Shown: positions 8,272 to 15,908 of the stretch, piece by piece
How the letters are laid out: the number at the start of each line of letters is the position of its first letter
Position numbering within the stretch: the first letter of the stretch is position 1
Origin: Chryseobacterium sp.
Lineage (GTDB): Bacteria; Bacteroidota; Bacteroidia; Flavobacteriales; Weeksellaceae
Reading direction: 5' to 3'
NCBI GenBank assembly: GCA_003248755.1
Contig: QFQW01000055.1
Location: 1 to 24,277 of the forward strand
Length of the DNA stretch: 24,277 nt
Position numbers and translations under genes: made by a program
The notes under the pieces: model-generated
Told to the model about the DNA's origin: nothing
Seen by the model: only the letters and a program-made list of their open reading frames with translations
Databases searched by the model: none

Positions 8272-8330
8272 GTGATTTATAATTATAAATGCCTAATCTG
8301 GGAAGCTCCAAATGATTAGTTTTTATTCTC

Positions 8331-8338
8331 TATTTTTG
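8331..8338 (+). promoter_or_regulatory. Likely -7 box for the M1 peptidase gene
   Basis: TATTTTTG matches the Bacteroidota -7 consensus TAnnTTTG and ends 19 bp before the start codon at 8358. No good TTTG is seen at the -33 position, which would suit an activator-dependent promoter. Confidence 0.5.
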
Positions 8339-8357
8339 ATACTTAAATTTTCTAGCA

Positions 8358-10217
8358 ATGAATAAATTATTATTAGGATTGATGCTGATTGGAACGGCGG
8401 TTTCTGCTCAGGAACTGTATATGCCGAGAAATATCAAAAAAGCCTATGCCAACGGAACACGTGATATGTCCGGAAAACCAGGGAAAAACTATTGGCAGAA
8501 CAAAGGCGTCTATGATGTGAATGTGAAAGTGGATGCTGTGACTAAGATTGTTTCTGGCTCAGAAACAATTCAGTATTCTAATAATAGTCCGGATGAATTG
8601 AAGGTTTTGGCAATCCGGTTTGTGAATAATGTCAACAAGCCACAGTCGGCCAGAGCAGGATATGCTTCTAAAGATGCTTTGACGGATGGTCTTAAAATCA
8701 AATCTTTCTTTATAAATGGCGAAAAATATAACATTAATAGTGATAACTGGTCAACAGTGGAGACTGTGAAATTGACAAAACCACTGTCTTCAAAATCAAA
8801 AACTGAAATCAAAATCGAATGGGAATATCCATTGGCAAAAGAAAGTGGAAGGGAAGGGCAAATTGACCCGGAGACTTTTTATGTTGCCTATTCTTTCCCG
8901 AGAGTCTCTGTTTATGATGATTACAACGGTTGGGATATGTTGCAGCATAATGGCAGACAGGAGTTTTATAATGATTTCAATGATTATTCTTTTGCTATTT
9001 CTGCACCTAAGAATTTTGTGGTTTGGTCAACGGGAGATTTCCTGAATCCTGATGAGGTACTTCAGCCGGAATATCTTAAACGTTTCAAAGAATCTTTGAA
9101 GTCAGATAAAATCATCCACGTTGCAAATATCGAAGAAATGAAATCCGGTAAAGTGACGAAACAAAATGATTGGAATGTCTGGAAATTCAAGGCAAATGAT
9201 ATTGTTGATTTCTGTTTTGCCCTGAGCAATCATTATGTTTGGGATGCATCCAGTGTACAGTTAAAGACCAAAAGAGCAAGCGTGCAGTCTGCTTACAATG
9301 CCGGTGCAAAAGATTTTGAAAAATATACGGAATGGATGCGCTATAATCTTAAATGGTTTACAGACAACTGGCCCGGTGTAGAATATCCGTTTCTTGTAAT
9401 GACAGCTATCCAAGGTTATGCCGATATGGAATATCCAATGATGATAAATGATACAAGTATTCCGGATGATTTGCAAGATGCAAGATTAACAGCTGATCAC
9501 GAGATTGCGCACACTTATTTCCCTTTTTATATGGGAATCAATGAAACGAGATATGCTTATATGGATGAAGGCTGGGCAACGACTTTGGAATATCTGATAG
9601 GAATTGATGAAAATGGAAAAGAAGCAGCTGATAAATTCATGAAAAATTTCCGTGTGAAGCGTTGGATCAATGATGCTTCTACGGAGCAAGACCAACCGAT
9701 TATTACAATGAGTTCACAACTTTCGGGTGCAGGTTATGGAAATAATGCTTATGTAAAACCCTCGCTTTCTTATTTGGCTTTGAAGGATTATTTGGGAGAT
9801 GATTTATTCAAAAAAGCGCTTCATCATTATATGGATAACTGGCACGGGAAACATCCGATTCCTTGGGATTATTTTAATTCTATGAATGCTGGTTCGGGTA
9901 AGAATCTGAATTGGTTTTTCAATAATTGGTTTTATACCAATAATTATATTGATTTGAAATTGTCTGATTTTACTCAACAGAATACTCAACTTACTTTAAA
10001 TATTGAGAATGTCGGTGGGTTTGCAATTCCGTTTGATGCGGTTGTAACTTATGAAGACAATTCTATAGACAAGTTTCATTTTTCACCTGCAGTTTGGGAG
10101 GAAAATCAGAAAAATATTTCTATAAAATTTGATGTCAGAAAGAAGGTAAAATCTGTAAATCTGGATGGTGGGATTTTCATGGATTATACGGATGGAGATA
10201 ATCGGAAAGCTTTGTAA
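8358..10217 (+). CDS. Secreted M1-family zinc metallopeptidase (aminopeptidase N-like)
   Basis: A 619-aa exported peptidase with signal peptide MNKLLLGLMLIGTAVSAQ. The gluzincin zinc site is complete: H381-E382-x-x-H385 (HEIAH) and E404 in YMDEGWA, giving HExxH-x18-E. The segment GYADMEYPMM stands where classical M1 enzymes carry GxMEN, a variant usual in Bacteroidota members. The N-terminal region (about 40-250) is a beta-rich M1-type domain and the C-terminal ~120 residues include FNNWFYTNNY and a beta-sandwich-like end. M1 enzymes remove N-terminal residues from peptides. This one probably acts on peptides in the periplasm or at the cell surface. It is monocistronic, with a strong terminator downstream. 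Substrate preference cannot be read from the sequence. Confidence 0.9.
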   Translation: MNKLLLGLMLIGTAVSAQELYMPRNIKKAYANGTRDMSGKPGKNYWQNKGVYDVNVKVDAVTKIVSGSETIQYSNNSPDELKVLAIRFVNNVNKPQSARAGYASKDALTDGLKIKSFFINGEKYNINSDNWSTVETVKLTKPLSSKSKTEIKIEWEYPLAKESGREGQIDPETFYVAYSFPRVSVYDDYNGWDMLQHNGRQEFYNDFNDYSFAISAPKNFVVWSTGDFLNPDEVLQPEYLKRFKESLKSDKIIHVANIEEMKSGKVTKQNDWNVWKFKANDIVDFCFALSNHYVWDASSVQLKTKRASVQSAYNAGAKDFEKYTEWMRYNLKWFTDNWPGVEYPFLVMTAIQGYADMEYPMMINDTSIPDDLQDARLTADHEIAHTYFPFYMGINETRYAYMDEGWATTLEYLIGIDENGKEAADKFMKNFRVKRWINDASTEQDQPIITMSSQLSGAGYGNNAYVKPSLSYLALKDYLGDDLFKKALHHYMDNWHGKHPIPWDYFNSMNAGSGKNLNWFFNNWFYTNNYIDLKLSDFTQQNTQLTLNIENVGGFAIPFDAVVTYEDNSIDKFHFSPAVWEENQKNISIKFDVRKKVKSVNLDGGIFMDYTDGDNRKAL

Positions 10218-10242
10218 AGGCTTGAAAAAATTAATTTAAAAT

Positions 10243-10278
10243 AAAAAGAGGAGCCAAAATATTTTGCTCCTCTTTTTT
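10243..10278. terminator. Bidirectional terminator between the M1 peptidase and the TPR-like membrane protein genes
   Basis: AAAAAGAGGAGC (10243-10254) pairs perfectly with GCTCCTCTTTTT (10266-10277). Both strands end in T-rich sequence, so it can serve the plus-strand M1 gene and the converging minus-strand gene that ends at 10300. Confidence 0.85.
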
Positions 10279-10299
10279 ATAGTTCTATATTAAATTCAA

Positions 10300-10866
10300 T
10301 TAGAAGAATTTCCCTCTGTTTCTCATATTTGGGTTGTGCATATGTTTTTGCATCGTCGGCATCTTCAGTTGGTCCTTCATCATTTTGATCTGGTCGGTCA
10401 TCATTCCTGCAGAATCCAATTGTTTTGCTTCTTCCAAAAGTTTTTGAGCTTCATTTTTTCTACCTTTTGATAGAGCTGAAGCAGCCAGATTTAATTTTGC
10501 CATTGCTCTGTCGTGCTTCATATTCAAACCGTAATCAAGCGCTTTTTTCATCAATCCTTCAGTTTTTTGTGGATTGTCCTGCGCTGTTGTCAAAGCCTGC
10601 AGATAATGGTAATATCCATATTGGCTCTTGTGAAGTTGAGATTTGTAATCAGTAATATTCGATAAAAATTTGGAAGCTTTTTCCATATTTTGTTTTCTCA
10701 ATTGCCAAAAAGCTAAGAGAATATTTTCGTTTTTGAAGAAAAGTGCGATAGGAATAGCTGAAAGTATAATTAATACTGTTCCCCAGCCCCAACTTCTATT
10801 AAATATAAGAAATATTCCTGCAGCGATTATAAGCGCAGCCGCTACAAACTTTATGTATTTGTTCAT
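10300..10866 (-). CDS. TPR-like inner-membrane protein of unknown function
   Basis: A 188-aa protein. Two hydrophobic helices (about residues 7-22 and 28-45) form a short hairpin with the motif NRSWGWG between them. A cytoplasmic-type helical region follows with tetratricopeptide-like repeats (KASKFLSNITDYKSQLHKSQYGYYHYLQAL, split here as KASKFLSNI and YGYYHYLQAL; ALDYGLNMKHDRAMAKLNLA; ALSKGRKNEAQKLLEEA). The tail is rich in Met, Lys and Asn (MQKHMHNPNMRNRGKFF). TPRs are protein-binding scaffolds; no partner is suggested by neighbours. It is divergent from a small secreted protein gene and has its own -7 box. I do not recognise a named family. Confidence 0.75.
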   Translation of the reverse strand: MNKYIKFVAAALIIAAGIFLIFNRSWGWGTVLIILSAIPIALFFKNENILLAFWQLRKQNMEKASKFLSNITDYKSQLHKSQYGYYHYLQALTTAQDNPQKTEGLMKKALDYGLNMKHDRAMAKLNLAASALSKGRKNEAQKLLEEAKQLDSAGMMTDQIKMMKDQLKMPTMQKHMHNPNMRNRGKFF

Positions 10867-10883
10867 TTTTAAAATTTAGGTTG

Positions 10884-10891
10884 CAAAGATA
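10884..10891 (-). promoter_or_regulatory. -7 box for the TPR-like membrane protein gene
   Basis: Minus-strand TATCTTTG matches TAnnTTTG exactly and ends 17 bp before the ATG at 10866, giving a 5' leader of roughly 10 nt. Confidence 0.55.
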
Positions 10892-11039
10892 ATAATTAAC
10901 GAATGAAATTCCGAATAGGACTTTAATGATTTCATTTTTAAATTAATGATAAAAATTGGTTGATATTCAAAATATAATAGTAATTTTAAATGTTTGTAAA
11001 TTATTGATTACTAGGTTATTCATTGTTAAAATTAAAATC

Positions 11040-11444
11040 ATGAAAAATATTACAAAGTCCGTGACAGTATTGTTTTTATTAACTAGCGTATTTTATTTCT
11101 CACAACAAAAATCCAATGCTCTTGTTAATACAGAATGGAAAGGTGTTGCCAATATTCCCACACCTTTAGAAATCAATTTTAAATTTGGAACAGATAGTGT
11201 TGATTTAGTTTATCAAGGAATGGTTGTGGAAAAAATGAAATATGGTTTTACGAGTCAGGGAGAACTTACGCTTTTGAAATTAGAGGGCAATTCTCCGTGT
11301 AATTCTCAAGATGTGGGAATTTACAAATATAAAACTGATAAAGATGTTCTGACTTTGACAAGTGTCAATGATAAGTGTGAAGACAGAAAAACGGCTTTTG
11401 ATGGTAATAATTATGGCAAAGTTCAGCAAACAACTTTGCAGTAA
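11040..11444 (+). CDS. Small secreted protein of unknown function
   Basis: A 134-aa protein starting at 11040, where MKNITKSVTVLFLLTSVFYF begins a clear signal peptide; the same frame is open back to 10956 but the extra 28 residues are hydrophobic and do not look coding. The mature part (about 110 residues) is beta-rich: NTEWKGVANIPTP, INFKFGTDSVDLVY, YGFTSQGELTLLKL, YKYKTDKDVLTLT. It contains two cysteines (SPCNSQ and DKCEDR) that could form a disulfide. The pattern (N-terminal W-x-G, meandering strands) is reminiscent of the lipocalin-like or META-type small domains of Bacteroidota, but I cannot name the family. It converges on uvrC with only 2 bp between the stop codons. Confidence 0.72.
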   Translation: MKNITKSVTVLFLLTSVFYFSQQKSNALVNTEWKGVANIPTPLEINFKFGTDSVDLVYQGMVVEKMKYGFTSQGELTLLKLEGNSPCNSQDVGIYKYKTDKDVLTLTSVNDKCEDRKTAFDGNNYGKVQQTTLQ

Positions 11445-11446
11445 TA

Positions 11447-13237
11447 TCACGGATTAAAAAACTCCCAGACAATTTTTGCTTTAGATTTTCCAAGAATTTC
11501 TTCCAGAGTGGCCAAATCAGATTCCTTGATTCTTTTTACTGATTTTAGTTTTGATAAAAGCAGTTCAATAGATTTTGGACCAACACCTTGGATTTCTTCC
11601 AGCTCAGATTTTATGGTAGAATTTTTTCTCCTTGTTCTATGATGCTTCACCCCAAAACGGTGTGCTTCATCTCTTACACGTTGAAGAATTTTGAGTGTTT
11701 CCGCCTTTTTATCAATATATAAAGGAATTGAATCTTCTGGAAAATAAATCTCTTCCAAACGTTTTGCAATTCCGATAATGGTAATTTTCCCGTACAGTCC
11801 AAGTAGTTTCAAACTTTTGACAGCGGAAGATAATTGACCTTTTCCACCATCAATCAGAATCAGCTGAGGCAAAGGTTCGCCTTCGTCCAGTAATCTTCGG
11901 TAACGTCTGTAGATGACTTCTTCCATTGTTGCAAAGTCATTCGGACCTTCCACAGTTTTCGGATGAAAAATTCTGTAATCTGCTTTGCTTGGTTTTCCAT
12001 CTTTAAAAACGACACAAGCCGAAACTGGATTTGTTCCTTGGATATTCGAGTTATCAAAACCTTCGATATGTCTTGGTTCAACCGGCATATGAAGGAGTTT
12101 TTGCATCTCTGCCATTATTCGGTTGGTATGTCTTTCCGGGTCAACAATTTGAACTTGTTTCAGCTTTTCAAGACGATATTCTTTTGCATTTTTTTCAGAT
12201 AGTTCCACGATTCTTTTCTTGTCGCCGACTTTTGGTACAATCAGTTTTACATTCGGGATTTCTATTCCCAGATGAAAAGGAATCAAAATTTCTCTGGATT
12301 CGGACAAAAACTTTTGACGAATTTCGATTATTGCTTCTTCTAAAATATCTTCATCACTTTCCTCCAAGACTTTCTTGATTTCTGTCGTAAAACTCTGAAC
12401 AATAGAACCATTTCTGATTTTGAAATAATTGACATAAGCAGCCGTTTCATCACTGGTCATTCCGAAAACATCCACATCATCAATACTTGGATTTACAACT
12501 GTGTGCTTAGCTTGGTAATCATCCAAAGATTCGATATTCTGTTTTATCATCTGTGCTTTCTCGAATTCCAGATTCGCTGCAAAACGATACATTCTGTCTT
12601 CCAGATATTTCTTTGCAAAACGGAAATCCCCTTTGATAATCCCTCGGATAGCTTCTACCTTTTCGTCGTAATCTTCCTTAGATTCCAGAGCTTCGCAAGG
12701 TCCGTTGCAGTTTTTTATGTGATATTCCAGACAAACACGGTATTTTCCTTCGGCAATTTTTTCCGGAGAGAGATTCAGATTACAAGTTCTTATTTTGTAA
12801 AGGTTTTTAATAGTATCAAGAAGAACTCTGGCAGGTCTTACTTTAGCATAAGGTCCATAATATTCGGAGCCGTCTTTGATTTTGGTTCGGGTAAGAAAAA
12901 TCCGTGGAAAATCTTCATTTTTAATACAAATCCAAGGATACGATTTGTCATCTTTCAGCATTACATTGTAAAAGGGCTGATGTTCTTTGATGAGGTTATT
13001 CTCAAGTAAAAGCGCATCATATTCACTATTTACAACGGTTGTTTCCAATCTGTGAATTTTAGAAACCATAATCCTTGTTCGGTAACCAGAAAGATTTTTA
13101 TTGAAGTAGGAGAGTACTCTTTTATTGAGTTGCTTTGCTTTTCCGACATACAAAAGCTGGTCGTTTTTATCATAATAACGATAAACGCCGGGTTCCGAAG
13201 GAAGGGTTTTGAGCTGAAGTTCTAGATTGGGATTCAC
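11447..13237 (-). CDS. uvrC: UvrABC excision repair endonuclease subunit C
   Basis: A 596-aa nuclease that makes both incisions around DNA lesions after damage recognition by UvrA and UvrB. Visible in order: GIY-YIG domain (GVYRYYDKNDQLLYVGKAK, about 17-35); four cysteines C152, C169, C177 and C181 placed as in the iron-sulfur cluster site of E. coli UvrC; a UVR motif (NLEFEKAQMIKQNIESL); the RNase H-like C-terminal nuclease (EGFDNSNIQGT, LILIDGGKGQLSSA, RVRDEAHRFGVKHHR); and a terminal helix-hairpin-helix (EEIQGVGPKSIELLL). The start is GTG at 13237: the next in-frame Met is after the GIY motif. A TAAATTTG box ends 4 bp before the GTG. It is convergent with the gene ending at 11444. Confidence 0.96.
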   Translation of the reverse strand: MNPNLELQLKTLPSEPGVYRYYDKNDQLLYVGKAKQLNKRVLSYFNKNLSGYRTRIMVSKIHRLETTVVNSEYDALLLENNLIKEHQPFYNVMLKDDKSYPWICIKNEDFPRIFLTRTKIKDGSEYYGPYAKVRPARVLLDTIKNLYKIRTCNLNLSPEKIAEGKYRVCLEYHIKNCNGPCEALESKEDYDEKVEAIRGIIKGDFRFAKKYLEDRMYRFAANLEFEKAQMIKQNIESLDDYQAKHTVVNPSIDDVDVFGMTSDETAAYVNYFKIRNGSIVQSFTTEIKKVLEESDEDILEEAIIEIRQKFLSESREILIPFHLGIEIPNVKLIVPKVGDKKRIVELSEKNAKEYRLEKLKQVQIVDPERHTNRIMAEMQKLLHMPVEPRHIEGFDNSNIQGTNPVSACVVFKDGKPSKADYRIFHPKTVEGPNDFATMEEVIYRRYRRLLDEGEPLPQLILIDGGKGQLSSAVKSLKLLGLYGKITIIGIAKRLEEIYFPEDSIPLYIDKKAETLKILQRVRDEAHRFGVKHHRTRRKNSTIKSELEEIQGVGPKSIELLLSKLKSVKRIKESDLATLEEILGKSKAKIVWEFFNP

Positions 13238-13241
13238 AATA

Positions 13242-13249
13242 CAAATTTA
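13242..13249 (-). promoter_or_regulatory. -7 box abutting the uvrC start codon
   Basis: Minus-strand TAAATTTG, an exact TAnnTTTG match, ends 4 bp before the GTG start codon. If used, transcription would begin at or next to the start codon, giving a leaderless or almost leaderless mRNA. Confidence 0.45.
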
Positions 13250-13285
13250 CGGAATGAATCCGAGTTTTGAATTAGAAACTTTAAA

Positions 13286-13319
13286 ATGAAAAAGGCTTTG
13301 ACAATATGCCAAAGCCTTT
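13286..13319 (-). terminator. Terminator of the porin-Dabb-cupin unit
   Basis: AAAGGCTTTG (13291-13300) and CAAAGCCTTT (13310-13319) pair perfectly around a 9-nt loop. Read on the minus strand the stem is followed by a T-rich stretch, 40 bp after the cupin stop codon. Confidence 0.78.
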
Positions 13320-13361
13320 AATATTAAAACTTAATTTATTTATGAAGATTTGGTTACAGAA

Positions 13362-13841
13362 CTATTTTTTATCAGCAACAAAGAAATCATCTGCATTTTC
13401 TGTAATAGGCACATATAATCTTTCCCATTCTTTACTTTTCACCATATCCCAGCTGTGTCCAACACCGGTAGTGTCCTCTGCCAAAAGAATAGTTCCGGGT
13501 TCGATGATGAATGTTGAACCATCGCTCACTTTGAATTTGATTTTTCCTTTCAATGTGATTACATATTGTCTTCTAGGCGCTTTGTGTGTGTTTTTCTCCC
13601 ATTCTTCGGTTTTGTTGTTAACCCAAAATGTTGTGGTATTCATATGTTTCAGGGTTGGGATTGTTCCTTTTTCGAAAGAACTGGTGCCATCAGGATTGCT
13701 GATTAATCTTATAGCAGGAATGGCGTCTTCAGATTCTTCTACTTTTACGTGAACGCTTTTGTGTGATTTTTTTTGCGCATTCATATTGGCTGTTGCTAAT
13801 AGAGATAAAGATAAGAAAATCCCTTTGATAATGTTTTTCAT
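13362..13841 (-). CDS. Secreted cupin-domain protein
   Basis: A 159-aa protein with signal peptide MKNIIKGIFLSLSLLATANM followed by NAQ. The mature part carries a cupin beta-barrel core: APRRQYVITLKGKIKFKVSDG, then FIIEPGTILLAEDTTGVGHSW. This APRRQ/AEDTTGxGH pattern is typical of small single-domain cupins of unknown substrate. The His of GVGHSW and residues in RRQY occupy the places where cupins often bind metal. Being exported, it may bind or modify a small molecule in the periplasm. It is last in the porin-Dabb-cupin unit, 31 bp after the Dabb stop and just before a terminator. Its first 24 residues match 19 of 24 in the Dabb protein, although the folds differ. Confidence 0.8.
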   Translation of the reverse strand: MKNIIKGIFLSLSLLATANMNAQKKSHKSVHVKVEESEDAIPAIRLISNPDGTSSFEKGTIPTLKHMNTTTFWVNNKTEEWEKNTHKAPRRQYVITLKGKIKFKVSDGSTFIIEPGTILLAEDTTGVGHSWDMVKSKEWERLYVPITENADDFFVADKK

Positions 13842-13872
13842 TGTTTTTTAAGTGTATTAAAATTGTTTTTTA

Positions 13873-14295
13873 TTATTTGATATAAGCAGTGTCGTAAACT
13901 TTCATTTTTATGAAGTAAGGTTTGTATTTTGCGACGAGAGCAAGATGTTCAGGCAATTTTCCATAAGCTTCCAAATCTTCCAAAGAATCAAACTCCATTG
14001 TGCAATTGTAAGTGAATGTTTGGTCTAATACAGCTCTGGGAGATGATTGGGCTGGTACTCCGTAATGCAGGTTTTTTTGATAAGGCAATTTTGATAATCC
14101 TACAAAAAACTGCTCAAATTCTTTTACTTTTTCTGGCGGAAGAGCTGGGTCTATCCAAAATAATAAGCTATGGAAATGGATTACTTTTTTTTCTGTTTTC
14201 ATATGTATATTTTTAGTCGTTTGTTTCTGTGCATTTATATTTGCTGCAACCAATAAAAATAAAGACAGGAAGATTCCTTTGATAATGCTTTTCAT
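13873..14295 (-). CDS. Secreted Dabb (stress-responsive alpha/beta barrel) domain protein
   Basis: A 140-aa protein with signal peptide MKSIIKGIFLSLFLLVAANI followed by NAQ. The ~95-residue mature core reads as a Dabb dimeric ferredoxin-like domain: HFHSLLFWIDP, EKVKEFEQFFVGLSKLP, HYGVPAQSSPRAVLD, TYNCTMEFDSLEDLEAYG and PEHLALVAKYKPYF. The family includes stress proteins and small-molecule cyclases; most members are cytoplasmic, so an exported one is noteworthy. It starts 12 bp after the porin stop and is almost certainly translated from the same mRNA. Function is unknown. The two-component system next to the porin suggests a response to an external compound (inference). Confidence 0.82.
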   Translation of the reverse strand: MKSIIKGIFLSLFLLVAANINAQKQTTKNIHMKTEKKVIHFHSLLFWIDPALPPEKVKEFEQFFVGLSKLPYQKNLHYGVPAQSSPRAVLDQTFTYNCTMEFDSLEDLEAYGKLPEHLALVAKYKPYFIKMKVYDTAYIK

Positions 14296-14307
14296 CTTTT
14301 TATTTTT

Positions 14308-15636
14308 TTAATTAAAGTCTATTCTGTATTTCAGAACAAACTGCCATTTTCTGTCTGTTACAACAGGGCTACTGTTAGCGTCTGGCATGTATATAGGACG
14401 GTTTTGTGCATCAAAGGTCAATCTGGAAGACATTCCGTTGAAGAGTAGAGAGATTCCCGCATCATAGGTTATAGCGTTATCTTTTAATCCATCCAGATTT
14501 GAGATTTGGATACTGGCAGCAGGTTGTAATTGTAAAGTGCTTTTGGACTTGTTGAAATAGGGTAAAGTTCCTCCGGCTTGTATGAAGTATGTGTTACCTG
14601 TACCAACAATTGGGAATGCATTACCGGCACCATTCAAACTTGCCTTTGTAGCATCCACGCCAGATGCAGGACTGTTGGTTCCAACGTATCTTACATAGTT
14701 TGGCCCATAATCGTTGTGCATTGCCATTGCATATGCTGAGAAAGATGTTCCTCTGTCATTATTAATAGGTGTATCATAGAAAACATCCACTGCCAGATTT
14801 TTCATATCATCATTAATGACCGAGTTGGAAGCATCTTTATGATACAAAGCATCTTTCAGATAATCGAAACCTGCACCAAGTGCAAGAACTTTTTTCTTCC
14901 CTACATAAGTTCCGGAATTGAAAGGAGAAGCAATACTTTCATTGTCCAGGAACTGATATCTGAAATATCCTGTAAACTCTTTATTGACCGAGTTTTTGCT
15001 GAATGTTGCGACGTTGAATTTTGGGTCTGCAGATGTATTATTATAAGGGTCGATAACCACCAATCGATAATCAAATTTTCCTAATTGTCCTTTCAAATAA
15101 GCATTGAACTCTCTTACAGTGTAATCCAAAACACCCGTGTTGGAAGTTGCATAAGCCGGCAAATCAAATAATAATGTATTTAATGGGCCTGTTGTGAATC
15201 TTGATAAACCTTTCCAAGTGGAACGTCCGATACCAAATGCAATTTTATCATTGAATTTGTATTCTCCATAAGCATCTAATAATTCTAATGAAGTTGCAGT
15301 TTTGGAGGCAACGTTGACATTGGTAGTTCCTGCCTGCAAAACAAACAATAGTTTTTCTGTAGGCTGATATTGCATTTTCAACCTTATTCTTCTGAGAGAA
15401 AGGTCCGAAACCGAATTTTCCGGCTGGTTGTTGACAAGGCTTCCCGGATTCAGTTGTGTATATCTTGCCCAAAGTTCTGCATAACCACTGAACGAAATAT
15501 AACGAGTATGTTCATCATTAAGATAATGTGTTAAAAGAGGGTTCTTGAAATCATTGGTTTTTTGTGCGTTTACAAAAGCAGTTGGAGCTAATGTTAAGAT
15601 GGATATACCAATAATCTGGGTTAATTTTCTATTCAT
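14308..15636 (-). CDS. Outer-membrane porin (Bacteroidota phosphate-selective-porin-like)
   Basis: A 442-aa protein with signal peptide MNRKLTQIIGISILTLAPTA ending at FVNAQ. The mature chain alternates short strands with polar loops throughout, for example YISFSGYAELWARYTQL, LRRIRLKMQYQPTEKLLFVLQAG, GYFRYQFLD and the closing WQFVLKYRIDFN, typical of a 16-18-stranded porin. The region DLSLRRIRLKMQYQPTEK resembles the porin O/P-like family. It would let small solutes across the outer membrane; the solute is not deducible. It heads the porin-Dabb-cupin unit. A perfect -7 box and four 11-bp-spaced repeats lie upstream, in the region shared with the divergent two-component genes. Confidence 0.82.
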   Translation of the reverse strand: MNRKLTQIIGISILTLAPTAFVNAQKTNDFKNPLLTHYLNDEHTRYISFSGYAELWARYTQLNPGSLVNNQPENSVSDLSLRRIRLKMQYQPTEKLLFVLQAGTTNVNVASKTATSLELLDAYGEYKFNDKIAFGIGRSTWKGLSRFTTGPLNTLLFDLPAYATSNTGVLDYTVREFNAYLKGQLGKFDYRLVVIDPYNNTSADPKFNVATFSKNSVNKEFTGYFRYQFLDNESIASPFNSGTYVGKKKVLALGAGFDYLKDALYHKDASNSVINDDMKNLAVDVFYDTPINNDRGTSFSAYAMAMHNDYGPNYVRYVGTNSPASGVDATKASLNGAGNAFPIVGTGNTYFIQAGGTLPYFNKSKSTLQLQPAASIQISNLDGLKDNAITYDAGISLLFNGMSSRLTFDAQNRPIYMPDANSSPVVTDRKWQFVLKYRIDFN

Positions 15637-15690
15637 GACTTTCTGAATTTAGCCTTATATGAGGTTTTAATTATACTTGTTTGATGGGTG

Positions 15691-15698
15691 CAAAGTTA
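15691..15698 (-). promoter_or_regulatory. -7 box for the porin-Dabb-cupin unit
   Basis: Minus-strand TAACTTTG matches TAnnTTTG exactly, about 54 bp before the porin ATG. There is no TTTG at the expected 19-bp spacing (about 15718-15721); that position is taken by the start of the 11-bp repeat array. This is the layout of an activator-dependent promoter. Confidence 0.65.
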
Positions 15699-15718
15699 GA
15701 TTGGTGCGCCTTCAAAGG

Positions 15719-15762
15719 CTATTAGAAATCTATTAGAGTTTTTTTAGAAAGTCATTAAGAAA
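15719..15762. promoter_or_regulatory. Four 11-bp direct repeats, candidate response-regulator operator
   Basis: Consecutive 11-mers CTATTAGAAAT (15719), CTATTAGAGTT (15730), TTTTTAGAAAG (15741) and TCATTAAGAAA (15752) share the core (A/T)TTAGA or ATTAAG in register. PhoB/OmpR-family regulators bind direct repeats of 10-11 bp, and such a regulator is encoded 150 bp away. The array starts at the -33 position of the porin promoter. Regulator identity is inferred. Confidence 0.55.
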
Positions 15763-15873
15763 TTTTGTGTTTTTGGCTTTAAATTATTTTAAGTCAGAGA
15801 TTTGTGGTTTTTATGATTAAGATTTAGCTAAAGTTGAAATTGATAATGAACTTAACATCATCATATAATGTTG

Positions 15874-15881
15874 TAATTTTG
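15874..15881 (+). promoter_or_regulatory. Likely -7 box for the two-component genes
   Basis: TAATTTTG matches TAnnTTTG and ends 27 bp before the ATG at 15909. No TTTG is found 19 bp upstream. Confidence 0.42.
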
Positions 15882-15908
15882 AATCATAATTATCACAAAA
15901 AACGCTCT

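Noticed and set aside
12503..13009. 168-aa plus-strand frame
   Set aside because: Lies entirely within uvrC on the other strand, overlapping its conserved domains; Phe-rich shadow composition.
13306..13752. 148-aa plus-strand frame
   Set aside because: Antisense to the cupin gene and its terminator; the minus-strand frame has the signal peptide and the domain motifs.
15834..15908. 25-residue N-terminal extension of the response regulator
   Set aside because: Receiver domains begin at MKLLIVEDN; the likely -7 box at 15874-15881 lies inside the extension.
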